DNA of 64,000 nucleotides from Neurospora tetrasperma FGSC 2508 (GCF_000213175.1 NW_009799101.1:1108135-1172134); one strand, 5' to 3'. Shown: positions 38,001 through 49,514, counted from the stretch's first letter. A program made the numbers and translations. Notes: generated by a model not told the origin, from the sequence alone.

Positions 38001-38276
38001 ATATCGGAACAGGAGGGTAGGGCGGCAAGCGCAAGTAGCAGAAGGAGCAGTAGGGCTAGTGGTGTAGCCGGTGGTGGTGCGGCGGCGCCCGGGCAGATGC
38101 CAAACCACAGCCATAGCGCTTCGGTTGGAGGTAGTATCAGTCATAGTAGGCATAATAGCCATGCTAGTATCGGGGGCAAGTCGGTGCTCGGGGGAGATAG
38201 TAGGAGTAATGGGCTGATGATGTCGCCCAAGAGCCCTGGGACTCCGGGGACGAACAAGCCGAATGGGTATCATTAG
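35062..38276 (+). CDS. alpha-actinin-like actin cross-linking protein
   Basis: 1017 aa from exons 35062-36093, 36184-37163 and 37235-38276. The family bundles F-actin at the septal ring and hyphal tip. Residues 1 to about 300 are Ser/Pro/Ala-rich and disordered. Then follow two calponin-homology domains: the first starts QQQWITVQQKTFTKWLNTKI and spans the first intron, the second holds DFSGSWNDGLAFCALLDIHRP. A spectrin-like helical region comes next (about 570-790), then EF-hands including DRDDTNSLSELEF, and a Ser/Gly-rich tail. The start is the first ATG after an in-frame TAG at 35053. A stretch of about 300 residues before CH1 is long for fungal alpha-actinin, and an internal start cannot be excluded. 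Introns are 90 and 71 nt with GTACGT and GTATGT donors. Confidence 0.9.
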
Positions 38277-39841
38277 TAATGAAGTGATTGAATCCCCTGT
38301 GCTCATCTACTTTTCCCCTTCTTCTTCTTCTTCTTCTCCCTTTCTTGTTTACGTAATTCACTTTTCTTGGTGGTATATGGATTTGGATCGAATGGGATGG
38401 ATGGATGAGCGATGGGTGATGTGTTATGGATGGATGGATGGATGGATGAATAAGGAGACGGGATAGGAAACTTTGGTGGGATGGGAGGAATAAGGGCGGA
38501 TTTTTTTGTCTTGGGTGGACTTTTATATCTTTACTTTTTTTGATTGTGTTAGATAAGATTACATTACACTTAGTGATAGTTTTAAAAACCCAAAGCAAGC
38601 TTATGCAGTATGAGCATAGCAGGGAAAGTCCGTCTCCATACAATTAGTGGGTTAACCGGGTTCTTTCTGATGTGCTCGCATTTTAGTGAAGTTGAGGTCG
38701 GCTCATTTTTATTTTTTTTAGTTGACAGAATATAACAAAATCATCGGATAATGCCCCCTGTATTTCTAGGAACTGTAAATCAAGCAAGCAGTGTTATAAT
38801 AATCAGGGTTTATAAAGATCAAGGTACATAAGGCGAAATAATTAAAAGGTATCAATCCCATATTGAACTCTATAATTACTCTTGTCATCTTCTTCACTGG
38901 CTTACATGCAAGAACAGTGGTGACTGTTTAGACTTTATAGAACATACCAAGCCATCAATAACAGCCCGGAGCCACGGCTCCTCTTACTTGTGTCCGTCAT
39001 ATGTGCCCATGTACACATTTATATAGAGAACCTCTATTCGCACGGGGATGAAACTCTATTCGCACAGGGATCCACCTTTGCTTTTCTAAGTATAACTTAA
39101 TCAGACTTTGTTGTATGAGGCTTAGAGTAGTACCAAATTACTCATTGATTTTCTGCGGATTTTTAGGTTCAGATTTCAGTTTTATACCCCGAAATATAAC
39201 CTAGATCTTACTTTTTTAAATTTTTGTATCAAAAATTCTTTTTATTATTTTTAATAATTCACTTTCATTCTCCTGGATTTTCTCGAGCTACTAAACACCT
39301 ACAGCTCTTGGAAAAGCTATAGTAAATAGAGTAAAGAATAAGAAAAAATATGATATACCTTACTACCCTCTACTAGAATTCTTAAGGTATAAAAAAACAT
39401 AGTCAAGTTTCACTTTTTACCCCCCGTGCGAATAGAGTTTTATCCCCGTGCGAATAGAGTTTCTCTTTATATATATCTCATGTCTAGTAATTACATTAAT
39501 CCAAGGTCCCCCCCAAACAAAGTACACCAGTTGTGAAGTAAGGAAGTAGGTACACGCAGTTAAAAAGGGGAAAGTGTGCTAAACTGCTCGGCATTCACAG
39601 GTTCATAGATGTGGCCAGTCGATTTTTGTTTAGCTTGGAAGTTTTGGTCCGTCGCCATATCCACAAATTCATGTCGGGGCGTGAAATTCACGTGTTAGAA
39701 ATAAGAAGGCGAGATGCTGCGATGGTTGAAGCCGTGGGTGGTCTCCATTATGCCTTATGGTGTTTGAGTCCTCCTCCTCCTCTTCTTTCTTTAGCTTCTT
39801 GCAGTTTGCGTTTGCGGACTCCCCTCTGATGGAAAGTTTCT
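38277..39841. other. convergent intergenic region, AT-rich
   Basis: No gene seen. (TTC)n and (ATGG)n microsatellites lie at about 38318-38336 and 38426-38447. From about 38640 to 39540 the sequence is markedly AT-rich and includes the inserted element at 39026-39465. Confidence 0.6.
39018..39473. mobile_element. 440-bp AT-rich element with 45-bp TIRs and 8-bp target duplication
   Basis: The element spans 39026-39465. Both ends start gagaa, then (c/a)ctctattcgcacgggg, and match as inverted repeats for about 45 bp with three mismatches. Each repeat itself contains a 22-bp-spaced duplication of ctctattcgcac. TTTATATA occurs directly outside both ends (39018-39025 and 39466-39473). The interior has no ORF. 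An 8-bp duplication is typical of hAT-class insertions, but the terminal bases do not give a firm assignment. Confidence 0.8.
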
Positions 39842-41767
39842 TCATGGAAGGAAGCCGATGTTCTCTCTGTTGTCGTCAATAACACGGCCGTATCTGTTAT
39901 CCAAACGTTAGCATACCATTTAACCAACCTCACAAATGAAGGGGACAGAAAGCACTTACTCCAGAAGTAACCTAAAGAACCACGCCTCCATATCCTCATG
40001 TCTCAACACCTTATTCGCCCACTCCCTCCCCTGAATCGCCACGCGCTCGGCCTCCTTCGTCCCCTGACTGACTGTCGCGCTCTCCTCGCTGAAGAACCGG
40101 ACCGTCTCCAACCAGTCCTCTCCCTGCGTGCTCAGCGGGATGAAGTGCGCCCACGGCTTCAGCCACTCATAATGCCACTCCCTGAAAATGGCCCACTTGT
40201 ACACCAGACTCCTGCTCTTGAGGAACGCATAAAACCGACCGGAAAACGCATTTCCGTCAATGTCCAGCACATGCTTGTACTTGAACGCATCCACCTGCTC
40301 GGCGTACGACTTGACCTCGAAAAATTCACGCTGCGCGTCGCAGTCGCCCGGGTCGCACTGGCCGATGTGCGAGAAGAACACGTTGATAATATCGCGGTAG
40401 TCGGACCGTGACACCTCGTTGACTACCCAATCCGGGTTCTGTTCGTTCTTGCCCTTGTTCACCAGCACCTTCGCGGTGTCGCGCTCATTGATCTTCTGCA
40501 CGAAGCGCTGACGATGCTGGCGGCGCCATCCCCCGTTGCGCGAGAAGCCGCCGGTTGTGGAACCGCGCCAGTACAGCTGGTTGGCCTTGTCGTCCCAGAG
40601 CGGGTCCTTGCCTTCTTCGTAGGGGACCTTTTCGTACCAGTACCAGGGGGAAGGGTACAGAATGTCGGCGTACGAGGAAATCTTACTCTGCGAGAATATG
40701 GGGAAGAGATCGTGCACGACGTTGTAGGCGTTGGGGCGGTCGAAGAAGCCGAAGGTGGTGGAGAGCGAGGGCGAGAGACAGACGTCCGACATGGCAGTCC
40801 AGTTGTATACGAAGCCGAGCTCGCCCAGGCCGAACTGGCTGACGTCGTCGAGCCGCTGGGGCTTGTCGGCGCCTTCTTCGTCGATGAGGCGAGCAGGACT
40901 GTCGGCCGGGCAGCTCATGCGCGAGTGCGTCCATGTGGGCTGGTGGGCAAATACGTTGAACCGGGTGAACTTTTCCTCGGAGAAGCTGCCGGTAGGACTG
41001 AGTCCGCCATCGGGATCGCGGGTGAAGTCGTTTCGGTAGGCAGACCCCTTGTTCGCCGCGGGCATGTTGACGTTCTTCGCCCGCCCAACCAGCCGCGCCA
41101 TGTCCTCAGCGGGAACGACAACACGCGGCTCGTCGTGAATGTTGAAAGCCAGGTCCATATCCGGTAGCCACTGCTTAAACTTTTTCATCATACCCTTGGT
41201 CGCCTCGACCTGCCACTCTTGTCCGCCACGGACGTAGACGATCTCGCCGTCACGGATCTGGAGGCCAATAAGGGCGTTTCCGTCGAATCCCAGGGCTTCC
41301 TTAGCGCGCATGCGGATGGTTCTTGGCGAGAGTCCCCAGAAGGGGGTGATGAGTTCGTGGATCATGTCGAATTCGTCGACGAGCTGGACATCATGTTCCT
41401 TGGCGAAAGCCCACCACTTGTCAAAGTTGGGAGGTGGGGGCAGTCCGTACCGCCTGCGGTACTCCTTGACGGCTTCCTTGAGGGTACGAGACTGACGGGT
41501 CTTGGTAGCTTCGAGATCGCGCTCGGCGTCGATGGTCAGATGCCATATTGGGTGGGAACCTTTCGGGGCTGGTTTGGGAGGTCGGATCGCGGCCGGTTTG
41601 GACTTGAAGTCGATGTTGTGGTGCGGGAGGTGGTGGGCGCCATTCTGGTAAGAGTCTTTCAACCTCTGTTGCCCTTGGCTGAGGGTCGAGGAGGAGGTGA
41701 AGAGCGAGTAGATGCAGAAGAAGATAAAGACGGTTCCCACCAGGATCAAGAGCTGGCGGGACCGCAT
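39842..41767 (-). CDS. CAP10/GT90-like glycosyltransferase, Golgi type II membrane protein
   Basis: 619 aa from two exons: 41767-39960 and 39893-39842. The last exon adds 17 residues (YGRVIDDNRENIGFLP end) through a GTAAGT donor, gctaac branch point and aacag acceptor; without splicing the frame stops just at the donor. The start at 41767 is chosen because MRSRQLLILVGTVFIFFCIY gives an N-terminal signal anchor (residues about 6-24). The luminal part contains the family segments YPSPWYWYEKV, KANQLYWRGSTTGG and RFYAFLKSRSLVYKWAIFREW, found in CAP10/CAP59-related proteins that transfer sugars (xylose in cryptococcal capsule enzymes). The donor and acceptor here are unknown. Neighbouring DNA downstream is the AT-rich element region. 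Confidence 0.88.
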
Positions 41768-42876
41768 CGTGTCAGTATTATGTAGGGTAGGTAGGTCGGT
41801 CGGTCGATCGTTACGTGGCGTAGCTTGCTCTTCCCATCGGCTATGCTCGTCCAAATTCTTTACTGCCGATGTTGCTGGTGTAGAGATGGAGGTTCGAACT
41901 CCAAATTAGAATACCGAGGGGGGGATTTCTGTAGCTTCGTAGCGCCTTCTTCGAACAAGCGGCAAGTCGGTCACAAAAAAAATTGGAACTAAAGTGTTTA
42001 TCGTTGTCGGTGACAGTGGTGTTGAGCTGCCCAATTGCCCGCGGTTGGCATTGCCGCGGACGAACAGTGATATGGCTTGGCTCTGTAGGGTAGACCCAAA
42101 GCTCAAGAAATTGGTTGGTACAGAAAAAAAAGTTTAAAAAAAAAAAAAAGAAACACGAGAAAAGTGGCCTGTCACAGCATCTGGAAAGTGTCCTCTTCCA
42201 CGGATTAAACTCACTGCACCTAAAGAATCAAGATCCCCGAAGTGCCTGTGTGCCTGTTTCCTGCCCGTTTCCTAATTTTGGAGTAACCGAGGTGACCCAG
42301 GTACCCCAAGATGGACATCTAAACGAAGTGGCGTACTTGATGCGGGCGTCAGGGGCCAAGGAGGGGCGGGCGGTGGGTTAGCCTTAACTACGGGTACCTG
42401 ACCAGACTCGGGCGGTGTCTAGAATCAGCAGGGATCTGCATCTCCAGGTCAGCGCAAGCTCCACGGCTTCAGGGGCAATGTTACGCGTCCGTCGCCTTGA
42501 TGGTGCTGGCTGAACATGAAGCAATTCCCATGTCAACGTGGTGCGGCTGCCAAACACATTGACGGCAATCCACTCGTCTCAGCTTCATGGTTCCTCCTGT
42601 AAGAAACTTCACCCAACTACTCAACATACTCATTTTTACCACATCACTTTCATCTACACATGAGGTTCATTTCATCACATCACTCGATTTTGAGATCAAA
42701 GTTGAACAGAGATTGGTGGAGGAACCAGCTCTTCAATTTTTGAGGTGGGTTATATGCTGCAACATTACTTGCAGAAACCAGACAGAGGTATCATCCTCCC
42801 ATCGACTTCCCCAACACCCAAAGCATGGCTTGCTAGAGATCCTCCTCATTCCCGACTTTTAGCGAGAAACATCCGC
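41768..42876. other. intergenic
   Basis: The promoter side of the glycosyltransferase and the 3' side of uS8. No gene seen. Confidence 0.6.
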
Positions 42877-43542
42877 TTAGTAGAAGAAGCCGATGATCTT
42901 GCCGGAGACGTGCTTGCGACGGGCCTCCTCGTGGTCCATGATGCCAGCAGAGGTGGTGAGGATGACGTAGCCGAACTGACGGGCGGGAAGGAGCTTGACA
43001 ACCCACTTCTCGAGCTCAGCGAGGCGGACGTTGTAGCGGGGGGAGATGACACCGCACTTGTTCATGCGGCCGTTGAGCTGAACAACGATCTTGCCGGAGC
43101 GGTGGTCATCGACCTCCTCGAACTCGCCGATGTAGCCTGAAGGACAAAAGTGTCAGTGAAATGTCGCGACAGTTTAAACATTAGATATCATTGGTGACTC
43201 CAGTAACGTGTAAGACTCTCGCAGTTGATATATCGGCGACTTAAAAGACTAAGATCGTGGAGCGTAGTGAGACCTCGGCCTAGTTATACGCCGAATGGTG
43301 TGGTGGATATGGAAGTGATGAGGGAGTGTTCGATTGCGAGAGTCTTTCCACGGTTCCCTTCGTCGTTTGCCAATAATATCTGACAGTTGGGTTTGCGATT
43401 CGAACATACCGTGCTTCTGCATGACCTGGAGGAACTTGATGATGACCTTGGAAGAAGGGCGGATCAAGACCTGGCGCTTGCCGGCCTTCTCGGCGTTGTT
43501 GATGCTGTTGAGGGCATCGTGGAGAACGGAAGTGCGGACCAT
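42877..43542 (-). CDS. rps22: 40S ribosomal protein uS8 (S22/S15a)
   Basis: 130 aa, the normal family length, from exons 43542-43410 and 43136-42877 with a 273-nt intron (GTATGT donor, ttcag acceptor). uS8 binds 18S rRNA in the small-subunit platform. Diagnostic segments are [19 protein letters not shown] at the start, [19 protein letters not shown] across the splice and [18 protein letters not shown] near the end. It is transcribed divergently from eS12 740 bp away. The intron is unusually long for this window and contains a 12-bp perfect inverted repeat. Confidence 0.97.
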
Positions 43543-44282
43543 CTTGACGGTTTATTTGAGGAGATTCTCAAATCGGGAATGGGATCAGAGGTATCTGCCA
43601 GATCCATGCATGTTAGCCTTCGAGGCCCCGTGAGCATGGAGAGTGCCCTCTGGAACAACGCAGTGAAGGTGTCCCAAGGGTTCTGCCCGCTCAGTTGCCG
43701 ACGAGGAGAAGCGTATCAGTGGTCGTCGACTTTCACCATCGCGAGCTGATTGCTTTCCTGGGCCTTTGCGAAGGGCATTATCCTGTTGTCGAGGACATTC
43801 TCCGGCGTCGTAGTTTCACATACCTCGGTGATGGGCTTGATGCTGAGAGGACGGACAAGCTAGCAGGTGAGAGGGGAAGAAGCCGTCAAGGTCGCGATGG
43901 TCTTTTGTTAAAAATTTCGAGCGGGCGGGTGGATTCTGTGGTGGTGGTCTGTGCGTTACCATGCAAAAAGTGCCCCGTGCGAATGCCCTAACGCTGGGTA
44001 GCTGGGCTACTCTTGGCGCTCGTCGGGCCGGCAGAGGTGCCCTTCAGGCGCATCACACAAAATTTCGGAATTTTGGAGCGACGGTTTCGCGCTGGCGGAC
44101 GGCGTGGTGTGGGGAAGTGGTCGGTGCGCGCACATAATTTCTGTCCAGAGCTTTTTGCTCTTCGCGGAAAGACGAGAACTCGCAGGCCCCTCTCGCTTCC
44201 CTCGACCACCACCCATTGAAATACTTTCTCCATTAACTCTTCGAGGATCGTATCCGACAACAACCCCAAGCAAATCGCCAAG
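43543..44282. promoter_or_regulatory. shared divergent promoter region of uS8 and eS12
   Basis: 740 bp between two divergent ribosomal protein starts with no convincing gene inside. Individual transcription-factor sites were not identified with confidence. Confidence 0.55.
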
Positions 44283-45073
44283 ATGGTGAGACACCCGTCC
44301 CGTCCCCTACGTGCGAGCTGAAGTGTCGCCGTCGCGACCGTCGATTCGATATCCTAGAACCGATTACATCTCGAAAGAAGAAGCATGACGAACTAGGCAT
44401 ACCCGACATCGACGGCGCCAAACGCCCCGACATCTTCAGTCCGACACGACCCGATTACAATGAGGAAGCAAAAGAACACTCCCGCTAACATGGTCTTTTT
44501 GTGGAATTGTAGTCGGACGTAGAAGAGAACACTGTCCCCGCCTCCGAGGAGGTTGAGGTTTCCGCCGATGCTGCCCCCAAGGGCCAGATGAGCGTTCTTG
44601 ATGCCCTCAAGGGTGTTCTCAAGATCTCCCTCATGCACGACGGTCTTGCCCGCGGTCTCCGTGAGGCCTCCAAGGCCCTCGACCGCCGTGAGGCTCACAT
44701 GTGCGTCCTCAACGAGTCCTGCGAGGAGGAGGCCTACAAGAAGCTTGTCATTGCTCTCTGCTCCGAGCACAAGATCCCCCTCATCAAGGTTCCCGATGGC
44801 AAGCAGCTCGGCGAGTGGGCTGGTCTCTGTGAGTACACCTGTTATTCGAACAACACATCTTCGGGCTATTTTGCTGACTGTGCTATTAGGCGTCCTTGAC
44901 CGTGAGGGTAACGCCCGCAAGGTCGTCAACTGCTCTTGCGTCGTTGTTAAGAACTGGGGTGAGATGTCCTCCGAGCGTGAGGTAAGAATTATACCCGAGT
45001 CTGCTGTTTAGCCACAGTTTACTGACAAATCACACTATAGATCCTCCTCAACTACTTCCAGACCGAGCAGTAA
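44283..45073 (+). CDS. rps12: 40S ribosomal protein eS12
   Basis: 147 aa from four exons: 44283-44285, 44513-44828, 44890-44981 and 45041-45073. The first exon is only the ATG, in the context GCCAAG-ATG-GTGAGA. The protein then begins [13 protein letters not shown], with the family core [40 protein letters not shown] and [15 protein letters not shown], and the end [10 protein letters not shown]. eS12 sits in the beak of the 40S subunit. Introns are 227, 61 and 59 nt. The neighbour on the other strand is uS8, so the pair is likely co-regulated through the intergenic region. Confidence 0.97.
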
Positions 45074-45459
45074 ATTGGCGATTCGCATCTTGGCGAGGCG
45101 GAACACGTAGGGATGGACAGGCGGCAGACGCGTCCCAGACATTGGCTCTAACAAGCCCCGTGTTTGGTTGGACGTACGCTTGGGTAGACCTTACCGACTG
45201 GCACAAATGCTTAGAGCAGGCCTTAACTGGCTTCCCTGCAAGGGGCAATAAACAACGTAAAAGGTCCAAAAACTGCTGGCCAATTCTTGAAGTGACTCTG
45301 TATGAATCGTGTTGTTATGCGTCAAGTCCTGCAATTCGTATGCCATTGTCAATGGCGTCAACGGCGTCACAAGCCCATGGGAAGAGCAAGGGACGTGTTC
45401 TCCAAATGGGCAATGGAAAAGGGGACTAACACCCAAAGGTCGTAGTATGCATTTTGATA
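45074..45459. other. convergent intergenic region
   Basis: Between the 3' ends of eS12 (+) and pin4 (-). Nothing seen. Confidence 0.6.
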
Positions 45460-46108
45460 TCATTTCTTACCCTCTACCATGATGATGTGGTAGCCAAATT
45501 GTGTCTTGACCTCACCAATCTTGGGGCTACTGGTGCTGCTGGTCTCCAAAGCAAACGCAATCTTTTCAAACTCGGGATCCAAGGTGCCCTTTTGCTTCCA
45601 ACCCAAACTTCCGCCTATAATGTTCCGTGTAAGTGAGTGAGTGACATTGACTGCAAAAAAACCATAACAATCCGCCAGAACGGCCCAAAAAAGGGCAACG
45701 GGATGAACAACTGTGAAACAGCCCGCTACAATGAACTCAATAAGAAGCAGACAAAGGAAAAAGAGGTATCTCACCAGTCCTCGCCTTATCCTCACTGTAC
45801 TCCCTAGCAACAGCACCAAAATCCGCTCCATCGCGGATCTTAGCCAGCGCTTCTTCCTTCTTGCCATGTTTCTCACACTATACAGTTCATCAGTAACCGC
45901 CCGCATGATACACCACTTCGACAAGAAGAGTAGACAGGAGCCAACTGAAGGGCAAGACACTGGGAAAAGCGCTTACCAGAATATGCCGAACGTTAATCGA
46001 CTGAGCACCCTTGCTGGCCTTGCCGGCGTCCTTGCCCGCATCTTTGCCTGCGTCCTTGCCGCCTTTGCTGCCAGAGCCGGAACCGGAGGCTTTCTTGTCT
46101 TTGCCCAT
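45460..46108 (-). CDS. pin4: parvulin-type peptidyl-prolyl isomerase Pin4/Par14
   Basis: 129 aa from exons 46108-45977, 45877-45775 and 45614-45460. Parvulins catalyse cis-trans isomerisation of X-Pro bonds; the Par14 type lacks a WW domain and is linked to ribosome biogenesis and chromatin. The N-terminus is a Lys/Gly/Asp low-complexity segment with three GKDA units, followed by the rotamase core: [48 protein letters not shown] and [12 protein letters not shown]. The length fits the family (about 130 aa). Confidence 0.95.
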
Positions 46109-47384
46109 TTTGATTTTGGATATTGGGTCGGTGACGAGAAGCTGCGAATGGAAAGGGCGGGCAACGGATCGGTGAGTTGAGAGAGTGGGCGACTTGATGT
46201 TGTAAGATGAGTGGTGATGAGTTTGCAGACTCCAGCTTCCGTGGTGAGATGATGAAAATGGAAGTGGGGCTGCGTTGTGAGGATGGAAGTAGCAGCTTGA
46301 AGCGAGAAGCTGTGTTTGGGTCGGGTGGTGGGAGGATATTGGAGAGAAGGAAGGCGCTACAGAACCCTAACCCTGATTGGAGGGAGTTGCCCCTTTTCAA
46401 TGTCACTTCGGCTGTCACGAAGATGGACACTCTAGAATTCGAAAGGAAAGATGAGCTAGGTCATGACTGCACTTTCTTTCTTGAGCTTAATCTTACTGGT
46501 GCTCTATACTTGCCTGTAGTTGTTCCCGAAATGGTCCAGAAAGAGGCAGGAACCTGGGACCTGGAACCTCGGCAGAGAGGGAGGAGAGGGAAGAAAGAGA
46601 CTGGAAGGAGTCAGTCGCGAAGTTCGCACTCAGGAAGTTGAAGATCTTAAAGACTTGTCAAGAGTCATAATCCAGATAGATGTGGAAAGCAGTCTGCCGT
46701 AGCTCTCCCGTCTGTTCTCCTGGTTACCGTCAGCGATCCGAATGATATGTGATCGTGTGTCGCAACTGAACGTCGACAGCGATTTTATGCTCTTCCCAAG
46801 TTCGCTACAACCATGTTGAAGCAAGAACTTTCTTATTTGACTGCAATAGTCACATTTTAGAGCTTGCTTATCGATGACTGACAGGCGACGTCCGGAAGGC
46901 ATGAAAGATACTACTCGGCAGGCGTAGTCGCTAAGATCCCGCTCCCGCCCAAATACGCAGCATATGTTGGTTGGAAAAGAAAGTGCTGATCTGAGAAGCC
47001 AAGGGCGAACCTCTCCTCCAAAACATGAAGTGACAAAATGAAGCTATGATGGTACAGCGACTTCCACATTTTCTTGCCGAATAGAGTCAAACGAAGCCCA
47101 CATCATCATAGCAGTCGTGCTTTCTCTTCTCGAGGTCGCGAGTACCCAACGAATGTCCCGCATTTGGTGTTTATTTATGATAGCCCCCATGTCTCACATT
47201 CTCTCGTTTCTTTTCTTCGTCTTTCACAGCTTTCCATACTTACTTCATCCACTACGTGCACCTCACAACTCCTCTCACCTCACAACCTACTTTGCTTCAT
47301 TGTTACTTCTCTCGGTCTTGTACTCCCTTTCTTGATCTTACACACATCTACCTCCTTTACCCAGATATCAACTTCCACGTCACA
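46109..47384. other. divergent intergenic region
   Basis: Promoters for pin4 (-) and the hypothetical gene at 47385 (+). It contains a telomere-box-like site near 46364. No gene seen. Confidence 0.55.
46364..46380 (+). promoter_or_regulatory. ACCCTAACCCT telo-box with adjacent CCAAT box
   Basis: ACCCTAACCCT at 46364-46374 is followed at once by ATTGG (CCAAT on the pin4 strand), about 256 bp upstream of the pin4 ATG. Telo-box-like sites are common in promoters of ribosome-related genes in several eukaryotes. A function here is inference. Confidence 0.4.
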
Positions 47385-48146
47385 ATGGGCTCAGACAAGC
47401 GCGAGAAATGGGTGAAGAGACGCGAGGCGAGCGAAGCCAAGGTGCTGGCAGAGAGGGAAGCTAGCGCCGCAGCGTGCGAATCAGAACCTCCCATCCCAAC
47501 GCCAGATCCATCCTCAGATGACGGAAGCACAACGACGACGGCAAACACAGTAACATCCAAGGTGGACGAACTCATGCAAACGTACCACAACAGCAAGATG
47601 GGCGAACAAAAGGACAATGCTCTCGCCTACATAATGTATGCTGCCGGGGACGAAATGTATGCACATTCTTCCACGAACGACTGGAGACTACAGCATGTCA
47701 TTGAGGCCGTCACCGCTGCACTTAAAGACGTGAATACTGTCACCACTACCGAGGAGAATGCAAACCACCATGTCCAGCGGCGAATCCAGTCCGAATCTGA
47801 ACCTAGCGCGCTGCCTCCCCATGCCCATATTCACTCCAAGGATGTTGAGGAAGCTTCGGATAGTCCAGTCCTCCGTCGTCTGAACGAATACCCAAAATGG
47901 AACAGCGAATCTTGCTCGTGGCAAGCGTGGTATCAAGGGCTCGACAGGGCGTATCATGATGATTGTGCGGCGGGCCTTGATCCTGCCAATCACGCCCATG
48001 CTTTGGCGGCGTGGAATGTCATTTTGGACAAGGTGCCGCAGCATGTGATGGTGGCGCTGTTGAGCGAGGGAATCTTGAACCCGGAGCGGCCGGATCCAAG
48101 TTTGCTGTTGACTGCTTTGGACAAGCTTTTCGGTTTGGGGATGTAA
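47385..48146 (+). CDS. hypothetical protein
   Basis: 253 aa, intronless, with the ATG at 47385 in a CACAATGG context preceded by a long pyrimidine-rich leader. I do not recognise a family. The N-terminus is highly charged (Lys/Arg/Glu) with a predicted coiled coil, then a Ser/Thr/Asp segment. A helical region follows (LMQTYHNSKMGEQKDNALAY), then a polar linker. The C-terminal region is rich in Trp/Tyr/His and ends ALLSEGILNPERPDPSLLL plus a short tail. The ATG upstream at 47256 in the same frame is inside the likely leader and was not chosen. Confidence 0.7.
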   Translation: MGSDKREKWVKRREASEAKVLAEREASAAACESEPPIPTPDPSSDDGSTTTTANTVTSKVDELMQTYHNSKMGEQKDNALAYIMYAAGDEMYAHSSTNDWRLQHVIEAVTAALKDVNTVTTTEENANHHVQRRIQSESEPSALPPHAHIHSKDVEEASDSPVLRRLNEYPKWNSESCSWQAWYQGLDRAYHDDCAAGLDPANHAHALAAWNVILDKVPQHVMVALLSEGILNPERPDPSLLLTALDKLFGLGM

Positions 48147-49266
48147 TTGAAGCTCAGGCATAATGCTTGAGTTTACATTTTCGTCAGCTTCCGAATGGTG
48201 ATGCAGGGACAGGTTGGAACAGCTTTGTTGATTTCACTGCGAGGAAGGTTGTTGGGCTTTTGGTTCATTGAAGAGGATTTTGTTTCTGGCTTTCTGGTTT
48301 GCCGAATTTGTGGTTGAGGTCGAGAGTATCTTGGAAACAGGTTATCCGGTATCGGGGGCATAAACGATGTTGGTGGATTTGACATTCAACTTGAAGATGC
48401 CCGTCGCCAAATCAAACGGTGATTCAATGATCACAGGAGTATGGAGGAGAAACAGGAACAACCAGCGAAACAGCGATTTATTTAGATTAGTCGATACTTT
48501 CACAGCACTATAGGAACAATTGCCAAGTCACAAGATTGCCCCTCGAGATTTAACGTGTCTTCCGATCATACCAACTTACTTAAACCGTGTTTGGTTTCCA
48601 GGTAAAGAATTTTTGAGGCCATGAAATCTTGAATAAGTCATTGGACCTTTTAAAAAGAAGGAGGAAAACCTTAACACTTCGCCTTCTTGTCCTTTCTGAC
48701 CTCTTTGTGAACCAACTCTCTAAAGCACTTCAGGTGCCATCTATTATAAAAAATGAGGTTCGAATTTGGACAAAACCTCAGAGGCTCCAAATTCTTGAAT
48801 GTGAGTTTTGGGTCAAGAGACAACTAAGTGAAGAAATGCGATCACCTGTTCTGAGCAGCGACGAAACTATATGAGCAGCTGCACTGGTTTTGGAGGTTCG
48901 GAGGCGCCATGAAGATGAAAGTGAAAATTTTCAACCACAGCCGAGGATACAAGTAAGTGTTTGATAATTGGGTTGTCGCTTGTATTATACCAGACATATC
49001 CATCTTCAAAAAGGCATGACGGATCCTTTGACGACCATCAACACAAACCCCCTTTCCCCCCTCCCACCCCCCTCCCATTATACAATATGACTATTGTTCC
49101 CCATTCTACCTCCAAGCCACTGGAACAAAACAAACCGAAACAAACAAATGCACCGCGTCTCTTTAAATCCAATCCAAATATAACTCCCTTCTCCACCTAG
49201 TAATTCTTCCGATATGCATCGCATCTGCGTATATATATATTATCCGCATTGTCTACCAGTAGTAAG
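48147..49266. other. convergent intergenic region
   Basis: No gene seen. The right part is a C- and A-rich presumed 3' UTR of the VPS9 gene. Confidence 0.55.
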
Positions 49267-49514
49267 TTATTCCTTAAAAGCACCCACATCTTTCAACGCA
49301 CCCGCTAGCCTTCTATAATCTCTCAGCAAATCCAACACTTCGCCTATCCGCAAATCGGCCGGGTTCTGAACCTCCATGAACCGCTTGATGGGCGGTTCAA
49401 TCTTGGGGATTTCCTTTGGTGGGAGCGCGGGGGCTAGGTCGGGGAAGGCCTGTGTGTGGAGTTTGAGGAAATGTTAGTTGGTGTTCGTTTACATCACGGA
49501 GGAAGGAATACAGG

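Noticed and set aside
40514-41167. 217-codon plus-strand frame
   Set aside because: It is antisense to the CAP10-like gene and reflects its codon bias.
41815-41900. tRNA-like T-arm gaggttcgaactcc near tggcgtagc
   Set aside because: The spacing is too long, the acceptor stem does not pair, and it overlaps the leader of the glycosyltransferase gene.
43137-43409. intron-encoded C/D snoRNA in uS8
   Set aside because: C- and D-like boxes are only about 35 nt apart and there is no terminal stem.
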